A stretch of 64,000 bases of DNA from Phytophthora sp. 'mugwort' (Eukaryota; Oomycota; Peronosporomycetes; Peronosporales; Peronosporaceae), in contig JAUCEF010000014.1 of the NCBI GenBank assembly GCA_033558025.1, forward strand, positions 4,092,001-4,156,000. The letters run 5' to 3'. The position numbers and the translations under genes are program-made. The notes beneath the pieces were generated by a model. That model was not told the origin of the DNA and did not search any database. It saw only the letters and a list, made by a program, of their open reading frames with translations. Below are positions 10,553 to 21,719 of this stretch, in pieces (the first letter of the stretch is position 1; each line of letters begins with the position of its first letter).

Positions 10553-12050
10553 TTAAAGACAGAGCGATGTCGTTCTCGTCCTTCTCTCCTTCCGATTCGG
10601 CTGTCGAGTCTTCGTCACTCTGGTGTTTCTGAGACGACCCACTAGATCCCCACCGTCATCACCGTCGTCGTCTTGCTCTTCTTCTGCGTTATCCGTAACG
10701 GGTGGCAACGCCGAGAATTTGCCGTCGTTGCCTCGAAGTGGGGAGTAACCCGGGCGTAGCGGCCTCCATGAGATGGAATCCCGGAACGGTTGGAGCCACG
10801 TAAGTGCCGGCGTCCAGAGTCTTGTCTGCCTCGGTCTGAATATCCTTGATGTGAGCATCTCGAAGAAGCTTGGCCCAGTCGCCCTTGCTAGTGTCCCCTG
10901 CCCAGTGACTTTGAACCGACCGCCCCCGATGTAGCGTCTCTCCAGATCCGGGCGAGAATGAAGTCGCTGAGCGCTTCTCATACATGGGCTGGGGAATCCA
11001 AGGCGTTCGTCTGGACAAGGAACTCTAGCAAGTTGCGGTAGCCTCCCCCGTCATCGATGCGGAACGGCTTCAGGTCGTGCTTCATCTTGAGCTGATATGC
11101 ATCCTTTACCCGACGCCAAAGGTCCCCCAATTCTTGAATGGGAACGCCTGTGAAAGACTTGGCATCCTTGGACGTCTTGCCTGGGGCCCCGCCCCGCCAG
11201 AGAAGGTTTCGGTTCCCATTTGACACAATACGCTGCAAGAAGTTGAAGTCCCCCCAAGTCTCGATGCCGAGACGAGGAAGAGGAGCCTTCCACGCATGGC
11301 CGCCATCTTCTGCTTGCATCGCTGCACTTGAGCCGACTTGGTCTTCAACGGAACGTGCAACGCCCACTCAACAATGAACAGTGGCCTGAAAGAGTGCCAA
11401 AACCGCCACTGAGCTACATGCAAGTTGGGATACGTGCCCGGTTCGTATCAGAGGCGTTGACCCACCCAGGGGTACGCTCTTTCATAAGGCGACACGCCGA
11501 GCGCCCCGGCACGCCGATAGATTTTCTCCAAATCCTTCTTCACGCGCGGAGGGACCCGGTCGGGCAGCTCGAACGGGATGAACGACCCGGCGACCGCCCC
11601 CGACGGCGAAGAAACTGCGGGTTGCACTGTGGAAGTGAACTTCCCTCTTTTGGAAGCACGAGACTTGGACTGGGAAGAGCTCGGTGGGGAGGACTGGAGC
11701 GCTGGTTTTGGTTCTCAGCAAACCGTGGATGATCCGGAGGCCCGTTGCTCACAAGCTGACGCGAAGGGAGGGGAAGAATAAGAATGGGGCCTCCCAACGC
11801 ATCGCAGCGTCCTCTTCCTTTCCGTCTAGAAGCGCGTCCGCAATTTAATCTAGAGTTTCAAGGCCGGTGGACGCTGTATTCGTTGCCAGAAGTGTACGCA
11901 TCTTGATCAGAAAAAAAGGCCTGTTACGCCAATCTCTCAGCCAACGGCGTGAGCAGGGCCTTGCCCACTCGGTCCTTGGCGATTAGGCCGGCGATCCGCT
12001 TGGCAAGCTCCTCTTCTTGGTCTGCAAGCATTTTTGCGTCGTTCATGGTG
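10553..12050 (-). pseudogene. Unidentified protein-coding relic, minus strand
   Basis: Read on the minus strand, several frames join into one coding-like text. It starts near 12047 with a helical acidic/basic segment (about 41 residues around LAKRIAGLIAKDRVG, then a stop). At about 11580-11420 comes a block around KKDLEKIYRRAGALG. At 11420-11290 there is a block around WRFWHSFRPLF with WALHVPLKTKSAQ. At 11300-10980 a block contains FTGVPIQELGDLWRR and a basic helix around YQLKMKHDLK. An acidic and Arg-rich C-terminal part (10553-10800) closes it. Only one or two frameshifts are needed between the strongest blocks, and composition is protein-like. I cannot assign a family. It lies antisense just after a Ty3/gypsy pol, so it may be a reverse-strand ORF of that element, or a host gene fragment. 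Confidence 0.45.
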
Positions 12051-15000
12051 GCTATTGTGGATTGGAGAATGAGCTGAGCCCCGTCAGTTCTGATCCGACC
12101 AACTAACGTCCCCTCGCGGAATACGGAAGGGCTCTCGGGATTGATGGGAAAGGCGGTAGAAGCGTTCTGGTGAGAGCAGCGACTTTCAAATGGAATTGAC
12201 TAGCTGGGACCAGGCGCTGAAAATATCGTGGGTGCATACCGTTGCGCCATTGGGACTGTTGAATGGTTGCTCCAGCGTACCCTGTCTCTCGTGTCTCTCC
12301 CAGGGTCAATACGTCCCTCGTTTAACTACGAGTGCCGCGGGATCCCAGTGAAGTTGCTCTTGAGCGTCTTGGGTGTCCGACTTGTAGAGCCCCAGCAGCC
12401 CTCTAATACCTCACGGTCATTCCAGGAATTAGCCAAGTTTGAGACGGTGAACTCTGGATGAGGGTGTTCGTAGACGCTTCCCTCGACGAGTTCGCTCGCA
12501 TAGAGTTACTACCGGCATACTGCTCGGTAGGCCTCTGCTGTGTGGCATTGTGGGTTTTTACGACACCTCTTCTCGACGTGGCGGGGACTTTCAGAGGAGC
12601 CATATGGCGAATGTTATCATTAAATGGTGGGATGTGGACTGCCTTCCTGTCTCGTTATCAGGAAGTCTTACAAGATCGGGAATTTCGAGGTCGGCATGGC
12701 CCCGCTTACGCCTTCGCACTGTGGGGCGCGTTGTTTGCGGTGCAGCTCGAAGAACTACAAGAGAACGCCTCGTCATACGGTCAGTTCGGATGAATGCTGC
12801 GTACCTGGTAGTTTGAACTCTACACGACGCTCTGCGAGTACTTACCTGATATTTCATTGCAGACCCTTCACTCGGCTGCAACGTATTGCACCGCCGTGAA
12901 AGAAGCTTTCGCAGCTACTTCCAACCGTACATGCGAAGTCACTTAAGCTGTCAGCTGGGTGGTATACTCTTGTTCTTCTTGTTAGTCGTGCACTTGCCCC
13001 TGCAATACCGACTTAGCGGAATACTTCCTCTGTGGGGGTTTGAGTGTAGCGATCGTGATTTCGTCCCTCAGCGGATTGAATGCTGTCTTCGAGTGGCCTT
13101 CCTGTGGTATCTATTTTACTACTGGATCATTCTGCGTCCGGTTGTTCACGCACGTGTGGCGTTTGGGAGACGTGGATGGTAAGCTGGTAAAGGCTGCCTC
13201 ACCTCGGTTATGTAGAACGCTATCAAGTGTGCCAAGAGGAACGCTTCTCGTCGGACCCGTACTGAAATTACCAGCTTGCGTCAGCTTCGCTCCGGTGATA
13301 CGGAGGAACCGCACGACTTTCAAGGGGATACAAGCTGGAGCACGATGGTGGTGGTGGATGGTGAAGACATGTTTCGCTCGTCTCACTCGTTCGGATTGGA
13401 GCCGTAACATGGACCTGCCCCACCTCACGAGGTACGCCGTGGACAGCGTACCGTAAGTCGGGAGAGTGTGCCGAGTCCGGGTGGGGGACCAACACACCAG
13501 CTATTCCGGCCGTGTGCCCAGGCCCTGCTGCGGTACAAGTGCCGCGACCACGGGATTTCATCACGCTGAAGGGATGGCCGCTTATGGGACTCACCGTCCT
13601 ACGCGATGACCGCGGCACAAGTGCTCTCTCTACGATGTACTCGGTTTGGACTCTGGTCGGCCCTCAGTCTTGAGGAGGGCCGACCTCGAAGTCCGGGCTA
13701 ACCGCTCTTTCAGTAAATCGGGCGAGACGATACGGTTCTGTAGGCTGAACAGTGGAACTGTTCAGCAAATCGTATATCTCGGGCGGGGAGCACGTGAGCT
13801 GTCCAAGTGGACGTTCTGAGTTGGATATACTACCCACGAGTGAGGTCTATGAGCTGTAGTTCGTGTCATCTAAGGCTCAGTCGTAAACCTTCCCTGCAGG
13901 ACTGAAGCCAGCCCCAAACAACTAGGAAATCGTATTTTTCAGTCAAGCGTTCTTTATTAACCTTTAAATGTTCCTATGTTCTAGCTACCCCAAACCAGCC
14001 CGTACTCAAAACAGTTCGCAGGTATCCAGGTGCGCGTAGCTAGTACGCCAGAGGAAGACATATGACTCTCTGAGTCTTAGCTGTGGCTATCGTAACCCCT
14101 AAGGCTTCCGCAGAGGCTTAGATCTCTCTAGTTATACCACTACAGACATAAAGAGTCAGTATTCCTAAACCTAGGGCAATACTCTCTTTGGTGCTAAACC
14201 TGAACTGTTAGTTGTTTGCAGATCTGCGGCAAGCCGCCTGTGGCTTAAATGCATGACTCTAACTATCTACCATAGTTAAACCTAGTCAAATGCATACCGA
14301 GTGGCCCTGTGGCCACGTACTGAAATCCCTTTAATCCAAGTGGTACCAAGTACCACTTACTGCAATGTGACACGTAGCATGACTACACTCGTGTTACGTT
14401 CGTGTAACCCCGTTGCAGGGATGACCACGCGCTGCTGCTCCGCGTTGCTCATGGGCCAGGCCAAATTCGAACTCCTCAGCCATGAGTCTCGACTTTGGCG
14501 TCCTTCCACGTCTCGTCTACAGTATGATACCAGTATTAACTATCTTTCCCACATGTACATTTTGTGCGAGGGCCCTCGCCAAGAGGGTCGTTAGATTCTC
14601 CCCGTTTCCTTACGCCTGTAAACAAAGCAGAATCGCACCTCTTTTGAACAGCCCATCCGGGTATTGATTTACCTATACCTAGCCCGACTAGTACAGTCTT
14701 TCGCATTAAGTTGGTTTTGTGACAAACCTTCCATTTTGTACCACTTTGACTGGTACATGTCGGAGGGGTTCTCCGGTCTGATATTTTATGGTATGGTTGT
14801 TACCTTCACCTTAGTGGACAATAATAGTCATTTGCTCCTTCATTGAGGAGAGCTATCCGATATAATACCACCGTATTAATACAATACCTTTATTAATACA
14901 ATATACCTATATATATTGTGTCTTTGGCCGACTTATGGTAGCTCCTTCTTTGTGTTTAGGGTTAAGGATACGATTGTCGATCAACTGCTTCAAAATTAAG

Positions 15001-15559
15001 CGCACTTTGTTTTTTCTTCATATGACTGCTGGGGAAGCAAGTCCACGGATGAGCTCCGATTTGGATTAAGGACCACCTTTTAACGAATTTAGGACCGAAT
15101 GGCCAAAATTCATCGGCTATTCGGACGTCCGAAAGAGCTACCGAATGAAATGGCCTATGTGTCAGATGAAGGGTAGGGGTAAGTTTAGACATAGGTACCT
15201 AGTCAGTTAGGAGGGTTTCGTAAGACCCCTCCTACTACGTAGGACCCTAAACGGAGGGCATTTTGGCAAAAAGGCACAATACATACAGTACAAGGTATCA
15301 CATGGTATTTACTTCTGGGTTTTGCTTTTACTTTTAAGTTACTTTTTCACGGTTTCGACATATGATGGTCACCTCTGAAAGTGCAAAACAAAACTACAAC
15401 TATTTCCGCAAATGCTTAGTTCCTATCCAAATTTGCTCCGTATGTTCGATGCCATTTAACGGGTAGTGTGACCAAGTTTTAAAGCCTAGTTGTTCCTGTG
15501 AAGCTCACAATCCCATCGGTAACGAGCCGTCTAAAAGCGTGATCTGATATTATTGGTCC
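12051..15559. other. Long stretch without recognisable genes
   Basis: ORFs up to 138 aa occur at 12458-13456 (+), one hydrophobic near 12940-13180, but none resembles a known family and several overlap on both strands. A perfect 10-bp-arm hairpin with GGA loop lies at 13744-13766. The section 13900-14940 has the look of LTR or non-coding transposon DNA, ending in an AT-rich tract with TTAATACAATA words at 14870-14910, but no terminal partner was found. Most of this is probably decayed mobile DNA. Confidence 0.4.
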
Positions 15560-15687
15560 CCAAGCGAATGAACTCATCTTACAAACGCTAAGCATACGTA
15601 TATTCGTACTACAATCGTACGGAAACTTGACTAAGTTCATCGACAACTACACAACGATCATATGCGTAAAGGTGGCAATCCACTCAT

Positions 15688-16437
15688 TCAGTCCGAACGA
15701 AGGTTGCGTCGGTACGTCTGAGCTGCCCCAGTTTGCCCAGTTTGTCCAGTTTGTCCAGTTTGCGCAGTTTGTCCAGTTTGTGTAGTTTGTCCAGTAGTCC
15801 CTGTGACGCCGGTGCTAGTCCCCGTTTGTCCAGAAGTCCCCGTGGCACCGGTGCTGGTCCCCGTTTGTCCTGTAGTTCCGGCTGTGCCGGTTGTGCCAGC
15901 GACTCCTGTGGCAGCGGTCGCTCCAGTTGCAGCAGTGGCCCCAGTCGTCCCTGTTGCTCCAGCCCCAGCAGTTGTAGCACCAGTTCCAGTGCCCATGCTA
16001 GGCGGATGAACTGTGCCTGGCACGCTGAAACCAGTTCCGGTGCCTGTGGTTGTCTTGCTCGTACCGCCACTTAATCCACCGCTCATGCCGCTCAAACCAG
16101 GAATCATGTTAGTGAGGCCTGACAAACCGCCTCCGCTCGTACCAGAGGTACCCCCGCCCATGCCACCCATGCCTGGGATCATCTTGGTGAAACTGGAGAG
16201 ACCGCCGCCCATACCTCCCATGCCGCCACTCATGCCAGGGATCATCTTCGTAAGGCTAGAGAGACCGCCGCCCATACCTCCCATGCCGCCGCCCATGCCT
16301 GGGAGACCACCACCCATGCTGGGGAATCCGCCGCCGAGCATGCCGAAGGTCTGTGCCGCTTCTTCTTCGGCGTGAACTCCGTTCGAAAGTGCCACGGCTG
16401 CCACGAACAGTGAGAAGATTTTGCTGCTGCTGATCAT
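15688..16437 (-). CDS. Small secreted Gly/Thr-rich protein, subfamily B, copy 1
   Basis: An intact intronless ORF of 249 aa, read from the ATG at 16437. The open frame extends further upstream but has no ATG there, and this ATG puts the signal peptide first. Residues 1-23 are the signal peptide (K6-I7, then GVHA before E24), followed by EEAAQTFG. The central part is Gly/Met-rich, with three repeats around [ST]LTKMIPGM and close variants. [10 protein letters not shown] stretch parallels subfamily A. The C-terminal 110 residues are Thr/Gly/Ala/Gln repeats ending YRRNLRSD. There is no Cys in the mature part. Compared with the other B copy it has an extra in-frame 39-bp (13-residue) repeat in the Thr/Gln region. 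The product is secreted; its function is unknown. Confidence 0.85.
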   Translation of the reverse strand: MISSSKIFSLFVAAVALSNGVHAEEEAAQTFGMLGGGFPSMGGGLPGMGGGMGGMGGGLSSLTKMIPGMSGGMGGMGGGLSSFTKMIPGMGGMGGGTSGTSGGGLSGLTNMIPGLSGMSGGLSGGTSKTTTGTGTGFSVPGTVHPPSMGTGTGATTAGAGATGTTGATAATGATAATGVAGTTGTAGTTGQTGTSTGATGTSGQTGTSTGVTGTTGQTTQTGQTAQTGQTGQTGQTGAAQTYRRNLRSD

Positions 16438-16524
16438 TGTGAGACGGAGATCGCTGTTGCTGCTGAAAGGGAGGAAGACCGGGGTTAATCGCTTGTCACG
16501 GAAGACGAGTAGTTCAATTGAAGG

Positions 16525-16540
16525 CAAATTGAAAAATGAG
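16525..16540 (-). promoter_or_regulatory. Oomycete-type initiator/flanking element of the B gene
   Basis: On the minus strand this reads CTCATTTTTCAATTTG. It closely fits the known oomycete start-site element (TCATT, about three bases, then CAATTT-like). It lies about 88 nt upstream of the ATG and is identical in the second B copy. A near match survives in the relic at 43.5 kb. Confidence 0.7.
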
Positions 16541-17090
16541 GAATGGACGCCAAGGCTTTGACGTCGGAAGATGACTAAGTTTTGCTAGGGTGACGTTGAT
16601 GCTGACGCTGAACGGGGCTTGAGCTCACCGGCGTAGTGGCCGTGTGTGCTACAAAGAACCACACGTCTCTATACAGAGAGCATGTTCTGGTTCCGCACGT
16701 AAGATTTTTCATAAACTGAACTCGATGGCAGCTGTTGCACCGTGAGGACATATCAACTGAACAGCTAGAATATTTCGACGCTTGAGAGCCATTCACCAAA
16801 TCAAATGGCAGCTCAAAACAGAGAGCAAACTTGGTATGGGGCTAACTTCAACAGCGAGCATACAAATTCCAGTACTAGTCCAAAGTGACGATTTCCCTAC
16901 AAAGGCTGATTGGCGAGTTGCAATTTCTACTACGGTACAGTCACAGCGAACGAAGCCTATTCTAATAATGAGATATTCACGTGCCATTGTGCAACATGTT
17001 GTGGGGAGCAGGGTTTGCATGTTGCGAGTGACCGGGTGTCTAGCTACTACAATTGGGACCACTATGCGCAGATAAGAACGCGTAATGTTT

Positions 17091-18200
17091 GCCAGTCTCC
17101 TATCCGTCCAATACCGCGCCACAAGGAGACCATAAACACCGCCTGGCTATCTGGCAGCGTAACCACAAATTGCTATGTATAGTACTCAGTTGCACGGTGA
17201 CAGCCACAAACGTATGGATGTTGAGTCAACAACTGTCATGAAAATTTTGTAATCCCACCCTTGGCTGAGATCAAGCGATACTATGATACACGGTTCATGA
17301 TGTCGGTGGTAACGCTAAACTCTGTCACCATCATCGGACGGCGTTTTGTACAGCTAGTCAACGCCTCTCCGATCTAGTCGGTATTGATGGCTAGCTAGTT
17401 CATAGGCACCGGTCGAGTGTGAGTTTGTCGTAGTTAAATGCGTTCTAGATCGCTGTGAGCTGGGCTGAGACGATGGACAGCACTTCATTTTAATGCGACT
17501 CATTGAAACAGCCCCACGCACTCATTTAGACCAGGCCGGAGTAAATGCTGTACATAGCCATATAATCCAACGCTTCGCGATTAAGTCGCGAATCCTTTCG
17601 AACGGCGAAAAGATGACCACATTTCATAGAGTGGACACCACCACGCATTGGCCCACTGTCTGCCTGTCCTCATCAAATATGCATGGCGACTACCGGATAA
17701 GACAGTTCATTTCCTGTCAGATGGTCTCATTCGTCGATCTGGTCGCCGACTCGCCTTTGTCATGCCCGCAATCACGAGCACGAGCGATAAAATTGGTAGC
17801 AGCCCACACACCTCCATTACATACAGCGTCGCTCTTACATCATAAAATCAATTGAAACACAAGAGCACTGTTTCTTTCATGCCCAGCATTATCTGGAATG
17901 CGGTAAGAATTGTGGTTTCCATGGAGGAAGGGTTTTGCTAGCGAGTTGGATTGGAAGCTGTTGTTGTTTCCAAAACTGAGATATATAAGGAACGAATGGA
18001 GGCAACAACACAAAGTACTACTGCTTCTTGGTGAGTGTATACTGCCATTGTATTCCATGCCGTCTGGACGCAATGATATTTCAGTTTCACGAAACGGATG
18101 CAGAGCAACCAAGTACACAAACTTTTGACAAGCTCCTTTCGTCGACACTGTCAAAACATCTTACGACATTCTAGAACTGGAAATTTTTAAAATGGAACCG
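17091..18200. other. Unassigned spacer
   Basis: No gene is recognised. Overlapping short ORFs on both strands (17493-18154) show no family features. The right side may be the 5' part of the MULE relic that follows. Confidence 0.4.
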
Positions 18201-19735
18201 CAGCAAGTGACCTCACACTAGTAAGCAGGCCCGACGAGCTCGTGGGTGGCGTTCCTAAGCGGACTCAGTTCAATCAGTTATATTCGCTTAAAGGGGTTTC
18301 AGTACACTAAACATTCCACGTCATCTAAGAAGATCACTTACCGTTGCAGTTCCTATCGACGCATCAAAAAATGCAAGGGCGGGGTGGAATCTAGCGCTTC
18401 GCTGATGGCTTTACAAGCTGTAAGCCTCATCGATGCCGCCAACCGGCATTGGATAGCGTAACTGACATGCGCGATGTGATGAAAGAGATGAAAAAGAGCT
18501 GTGAACGAGTTGGTTTTCCATAATTTGTCAATGCCAGCATAGAGCATCTGGAGTGTGTGCGAAAAAGTTTTACGCGTCACGGTCCATGATCTGACTTGTG
18601 ATCAAATAAAGACAACAAGTCTACAGAACCCGACGAGAATATTTGGTGGTTCACTGCATGGTTTGGTGGAAGTTCCACCGCTCTCATTGGTGAAGGGGAC
18701 TGCAATAAGATTTTTTTCAGTTCCATCGCGTTTTCGCTGATAGCAACACTAATGCTACTGGCGTGGAACGGTTGATCGGCTGGGGGCATCCAGTTCTCAT
18801 TAAAAACTTAAATACAAGGGCGTCACGCTTTTTGTTGATGACACATTTCGATGCGTGCCAAAGCCATTCTATCAGTGTATAGTGATCATGGTGCAATGAC
18901 CAAGCATCAGACTGTTTTCTACCTGTGTTCTACATGCTGTGCACCTCTAAGAAAGAGGACATGTATTGGAACGTCATTGACCACGTGATTCATGCAACGG
19001 ATCAGAAGTTGGAGCCGTCATGTGTGGTGTGTGACTTCGAGTCAGGTCTCATCAAGGCTGTGCTCACTCAGTTATCCGACGCTAGGGTGTGCGGTTGTTT
19101 TTATTTTTAATTTAATCAGGCACTTGGTAGATACATGAAGAAGCTATACATTTCTGCCCCCGAAATTAAAATTGCGATGACAACTAGCGTGGTGGACATT
19201 TTAGTGGTGATCGAACAGAGCAAGGTAGCAGTGCAAGAAACGTGTTACGTTCGTAAACTCGTCCGTGAAAAGTGTGAAGCGGCAGGGTTGCTGTACCCCC
19301 ACGCAAAGTGGGAAAGGTTTTGGAGTTACTTCAACAAGCAGTGCATGTGCAAGTATGGGCCGGAGTTTGGGAACGTGTATGAAAAAAAAATGCAAGTTAT
19401 TGCGCGGACAAATAATCCGATTGAGCGGTTTAACCGCGAGCTCAACGGAGCTATTGCAAGTCCTCACCCATCATACCTGTGGTTGTTTCTGGCATTGAGG
19501 CACTTGCAAGGCGACATGTCCAGCAATCTTAGATATCCCAGCGAGTCGTGCGCCACGACGACGGGAGAAGTACACGCTACTCGAGCCGCCAAAGCTGCCC
19601 AAAGATTAGGAATATGCCGATACATCGATATTGAGCATGAGTGTCTGCCACTAAATCCTTCTGCTGAGATTGTTTTGGTCTGGTCCTGCCCCTGGATCCT
19701 GGATTTGACTGGACCTCAAACCTGGAGCGGACCTT
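18201..19735 (+). mobile_element. Mutator-like element (MULE) relic with FLYWCH-type zinc finger
   Basis: At 18270-18400 a FLYWCH-like segment reads LKGFQYTKHS, then TYRCSSYRRIKKCKG, a DNA-binding finger common at the N terminus of MULE transposases. The transposase core follows at about 18930-19130 with KLEPSCVVCDFE and LIKAV, where the Asp of CDFE fits a catalytic acid, then a GCF-type segment. Later come a helical region (19135-19400), RTNNPIERFNRELN (about 19408) and LWLFLALRHLQGD (about 19480). Frames shift several times and stops interrupt (e.g. near 19110), so it is dead. Terminal inverted repeats were not found. Confidence 0.7.
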
Positions 19736-20387
19736 AATAGGAACAAAAAAAGGTAACCCTAGAACAGAGCATTTTTTTTTTTTAATGGCGAAGTACTGGC
19801 AGCTATTCTCCAACGGGGTGGATTTGAGAAGACAACCGTATTGAATTTACCTCCACCAGAACGAAGAATATGGATTTCCCGCTTGTAGATTAGCAAACCT
19901 GCGACTTTGTTGAAGTTGCACCACTCGGAAGCGGTTTGCTAACGTACCTGGACCGTAGGCACGGCTCATCGGAACCGCGGCGTGATTGGCTGACCACTAG
20001 ATGGTGGTTCAGCGGGGCAGGAAGCAGTGTTTGCCCAAGCACTTACAAGAAGACAACAAGAGGTGCAACAGCAGGATAGTGTTTAGAAGGACGAGAAGGG
20101 CAAGTTTTGATAATACTAATCGACTCACATCGGCATTTCCTACAACAACGCAAGCTCCAACTCAACAGACTTACCCTTCCTTTTGAACGTAGGTAGATAA
20201 CAAAACGGGAGTCCTCTTACTGGTTAATCAACTTATTTTCCTTCCTTACATCATATAAATATCTCATCGGTGACTCACGCCAAATTGAAATCGCGCTTGC
20301 CGGCACCTCACCGCTCCTCAATGACATACGCTTCCACCATCTTTACCGTTCCCTTTCCCCCGCGCAATGCACCTCACGCGCGCAGCC
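19736..20387. other. Spacer before duplicate A copy 2
   Basis: No gene is recognised. It includes an A/T tract near 19770-19785 and CT-rich sequence at 20300-20370 that is the immediate upstream region of the A gene at 20500. The matching upstream of copy 1 lies outside the window. Confidence 0.4.
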
Positions 20388-21420
20388 CAGCTAGTTATTT
20401 TGATTCATAATCGATTCTACCCTGTGCAGCTCGCACTACAGCAGACTACAGTGCACAGAACAAGATCGCTTTCGTCGTTTCTGCTTCAGCCCCTCAATTA
20501 TGTTCGTCAGTAACAAGATCGTCGCGCTGCTCCTCGTCGTTGTGGCTGTCTCAGGTGGTGCTCACGCCGAGCAAGAGGCGACCGAGACGTACGGTGGTGG
20601 TGGTCTCCCCGATTTGAGCGGCGGTGGTATGTCTGGCCTCACCAAGATGATTCCTCGTCTGAGCAGAACCGGAACCAGCAGTGGGTTTTCGGCCATGAAT
20701 GACGGTCTGTCAAGCCTCAGCAAAACAATACCGGGCACCGGCGCTGCTGGGACTAGCAGTGGTCTGTTGGGAGTGGGAGGTGGTTTCTCAAGTTTTAGCA
20801 ACATGATCCCTGGCATGGGTGGCACAGGGACGAGTGGGGGTCTCTCTGGTCTCAGCAAGATGATTCCTGGTGCTGGAGGCAGTACTGGAGCGGGGGGATA
20901 CGGACCAGGAACAGTTCACGCACCTAGCTCTGGTGTCACCGCGACTAGAACTGGCACCGGCACCGGAGCTTCTGGAACGACGAACACAGGAGCGGGTGCT
21001 TCCGATACGGCTTGGGCTTTAGGAGACACTGCGACAACGACGAACAGTGGCACAACCGGTTCGACTAAGACCTCCACCCCTGGTACGTCTGGAGCAGGAG
21101 CGTCCTTTCCAAAGAGGCACCGTAGCCTTCGCTCGGAGTAGTTTACTACGTCCGAAGTGAGCTTGAGCGTCTCCTCAACCGGGGGGGGGGAGTTCTCAAG
21201 CATCTTGTCCTTTCAGTGAGTATCATGTTAGTTTTGTTCAGAAAAATATGAAAGCTCTGTCGTAGAATGAATGTGTGGATGTTAAGAGATACTTTTGGTT
21301 TAGCAAAACTTTTAAGTAGTGTACGGTGCTGCTCCCTAAACATTGAAAATTGGATACCAAAGCACCTCTTATAACTAATACCCGGTAGCAGCGTTTACGA
21401 GGCGACAAGCCGAGTACAAC
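20388..21420 (+). repeat. Segmental duplicate A, copy 2
   Basis: Matches window positions 1-1035 in the same orientation. Only a few single-base changes are visible up to about 21341 (an A/G pair in codon usage near the stop, a T/G pair at about 21232, and a poly-G length change). Beyond that it is increasingly diverged. Confidence 0.9.
20500..21141 (+). CDS. Small secreted Gly/Ser/Thr-rich protein, subfamily A, copy 2
   Basis: A 213-aa intact ORF, identical to the copy at 114-755 except for Ala in place of Thr in the DTAW-x-LGD segment of the tail. It has the same 23-residue signal peptide, the same four [ST]KMIPG-type repeats, and ends in RSLRSE with a synonymous change in the last Glu codon. 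Here its upstream region is visible. It is CT-rich with no clear TATA element, and I could not place a convincing initiator. It lies 19 kb from copy 1 with unrelated transposon debris between them, so this is a dispersed rather than a simple tandem duplicate. Confidence 0.85.
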   Translation: MFVSNKIVALLLVVVAVSGGAHAEQEATETYGGGGLPDLSGGGMSGLTKMIPRLSRTGTSSGFSAMNDGLSSLSKTIPGTGAAGTSSGLLGVGGGFSSFSNMIPGMGGTGTSGGLSGLSKMIPGAGGSTGAGGYGPGTVHAPSSGVTATRTGTGTGASGTTNTGAGASDTAWALGDTATTTNSGTTGSTKTSTPGTSGAGASFPKRHRSLRSE

Positions 21421-21558
21421 TGAACTCGCAGGCAGTATCGCCACGTTAAGTAGACATGTAATAAAAAAATTGAGTGAGCCCGAAGCTTAACATATTGTAA
21501 CATGGGCGCTGGCATGATAAGCTAACGTGCTGGCAGCAATGATCTGGCGGACGGGGGC

Positions 21559-21571
21559 GGGGGGGGGGGGG
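21559..21571. repeat. Poly-G tract
   Basis: Thirteen G in a row, preceded by five more after a single C. One of six such G/C tracts in the window. Confidence 0.9.
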
Positions 21572-21719
21572 TAGCACGATTTAAGTGGGTAGCCCCAGCA
21601 ACTGTTCGGGTCGATCACGAGGAGTCGCCCTCGCAAGAGCGCGGCTAACGAGCGGCTATCGGCGGCCATGGACGACTGGTGCCGCCTGAGATGGAGCTCA
21701 ACTGACGAGCAATGGTTGG

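Larger units (their letters stand above)
15560..17090 (-). repeat. Segmental duplicate B, copy 1
   Basis: Homologous in the same orientation to about 33390-34870. The gene and its 5' leader are almost identical in the two copies. The 3' flank (15560-15680) and the upstream region (16560-17090) align but carry many differences and indels. The block ends near a shared word, ATGCGCAGATAAGAAC. Confidence 0.85.

Noticed and set aside
12458..13456. A membrane protein gene in the hydrophobic plus frames
   Set aside because: The frames change often, no motif is recognised and codon use is not consistent; left as unassigned.
13900..14940. Solo LTR of a retrotransposon
   Set aside because: The composition is suggestive, but no TG...CA ends, target duplication or second copy could be established in the window.
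15733..16375. Ser/Cys-rich and Pro-rich plus-strand ORFs across the B gene (also 33564-34167)
   Set aside because: Shadows of the repetitive B coding sequence. The minus frame has the signal peptide, initiator and conserved ends.
16437..16527. Longer N terminus for the B protein starting upstream of the ATG
   Set aside because: There is no ATG in that extension and it would bury the signal peptide; the extension overlaps the initiator.
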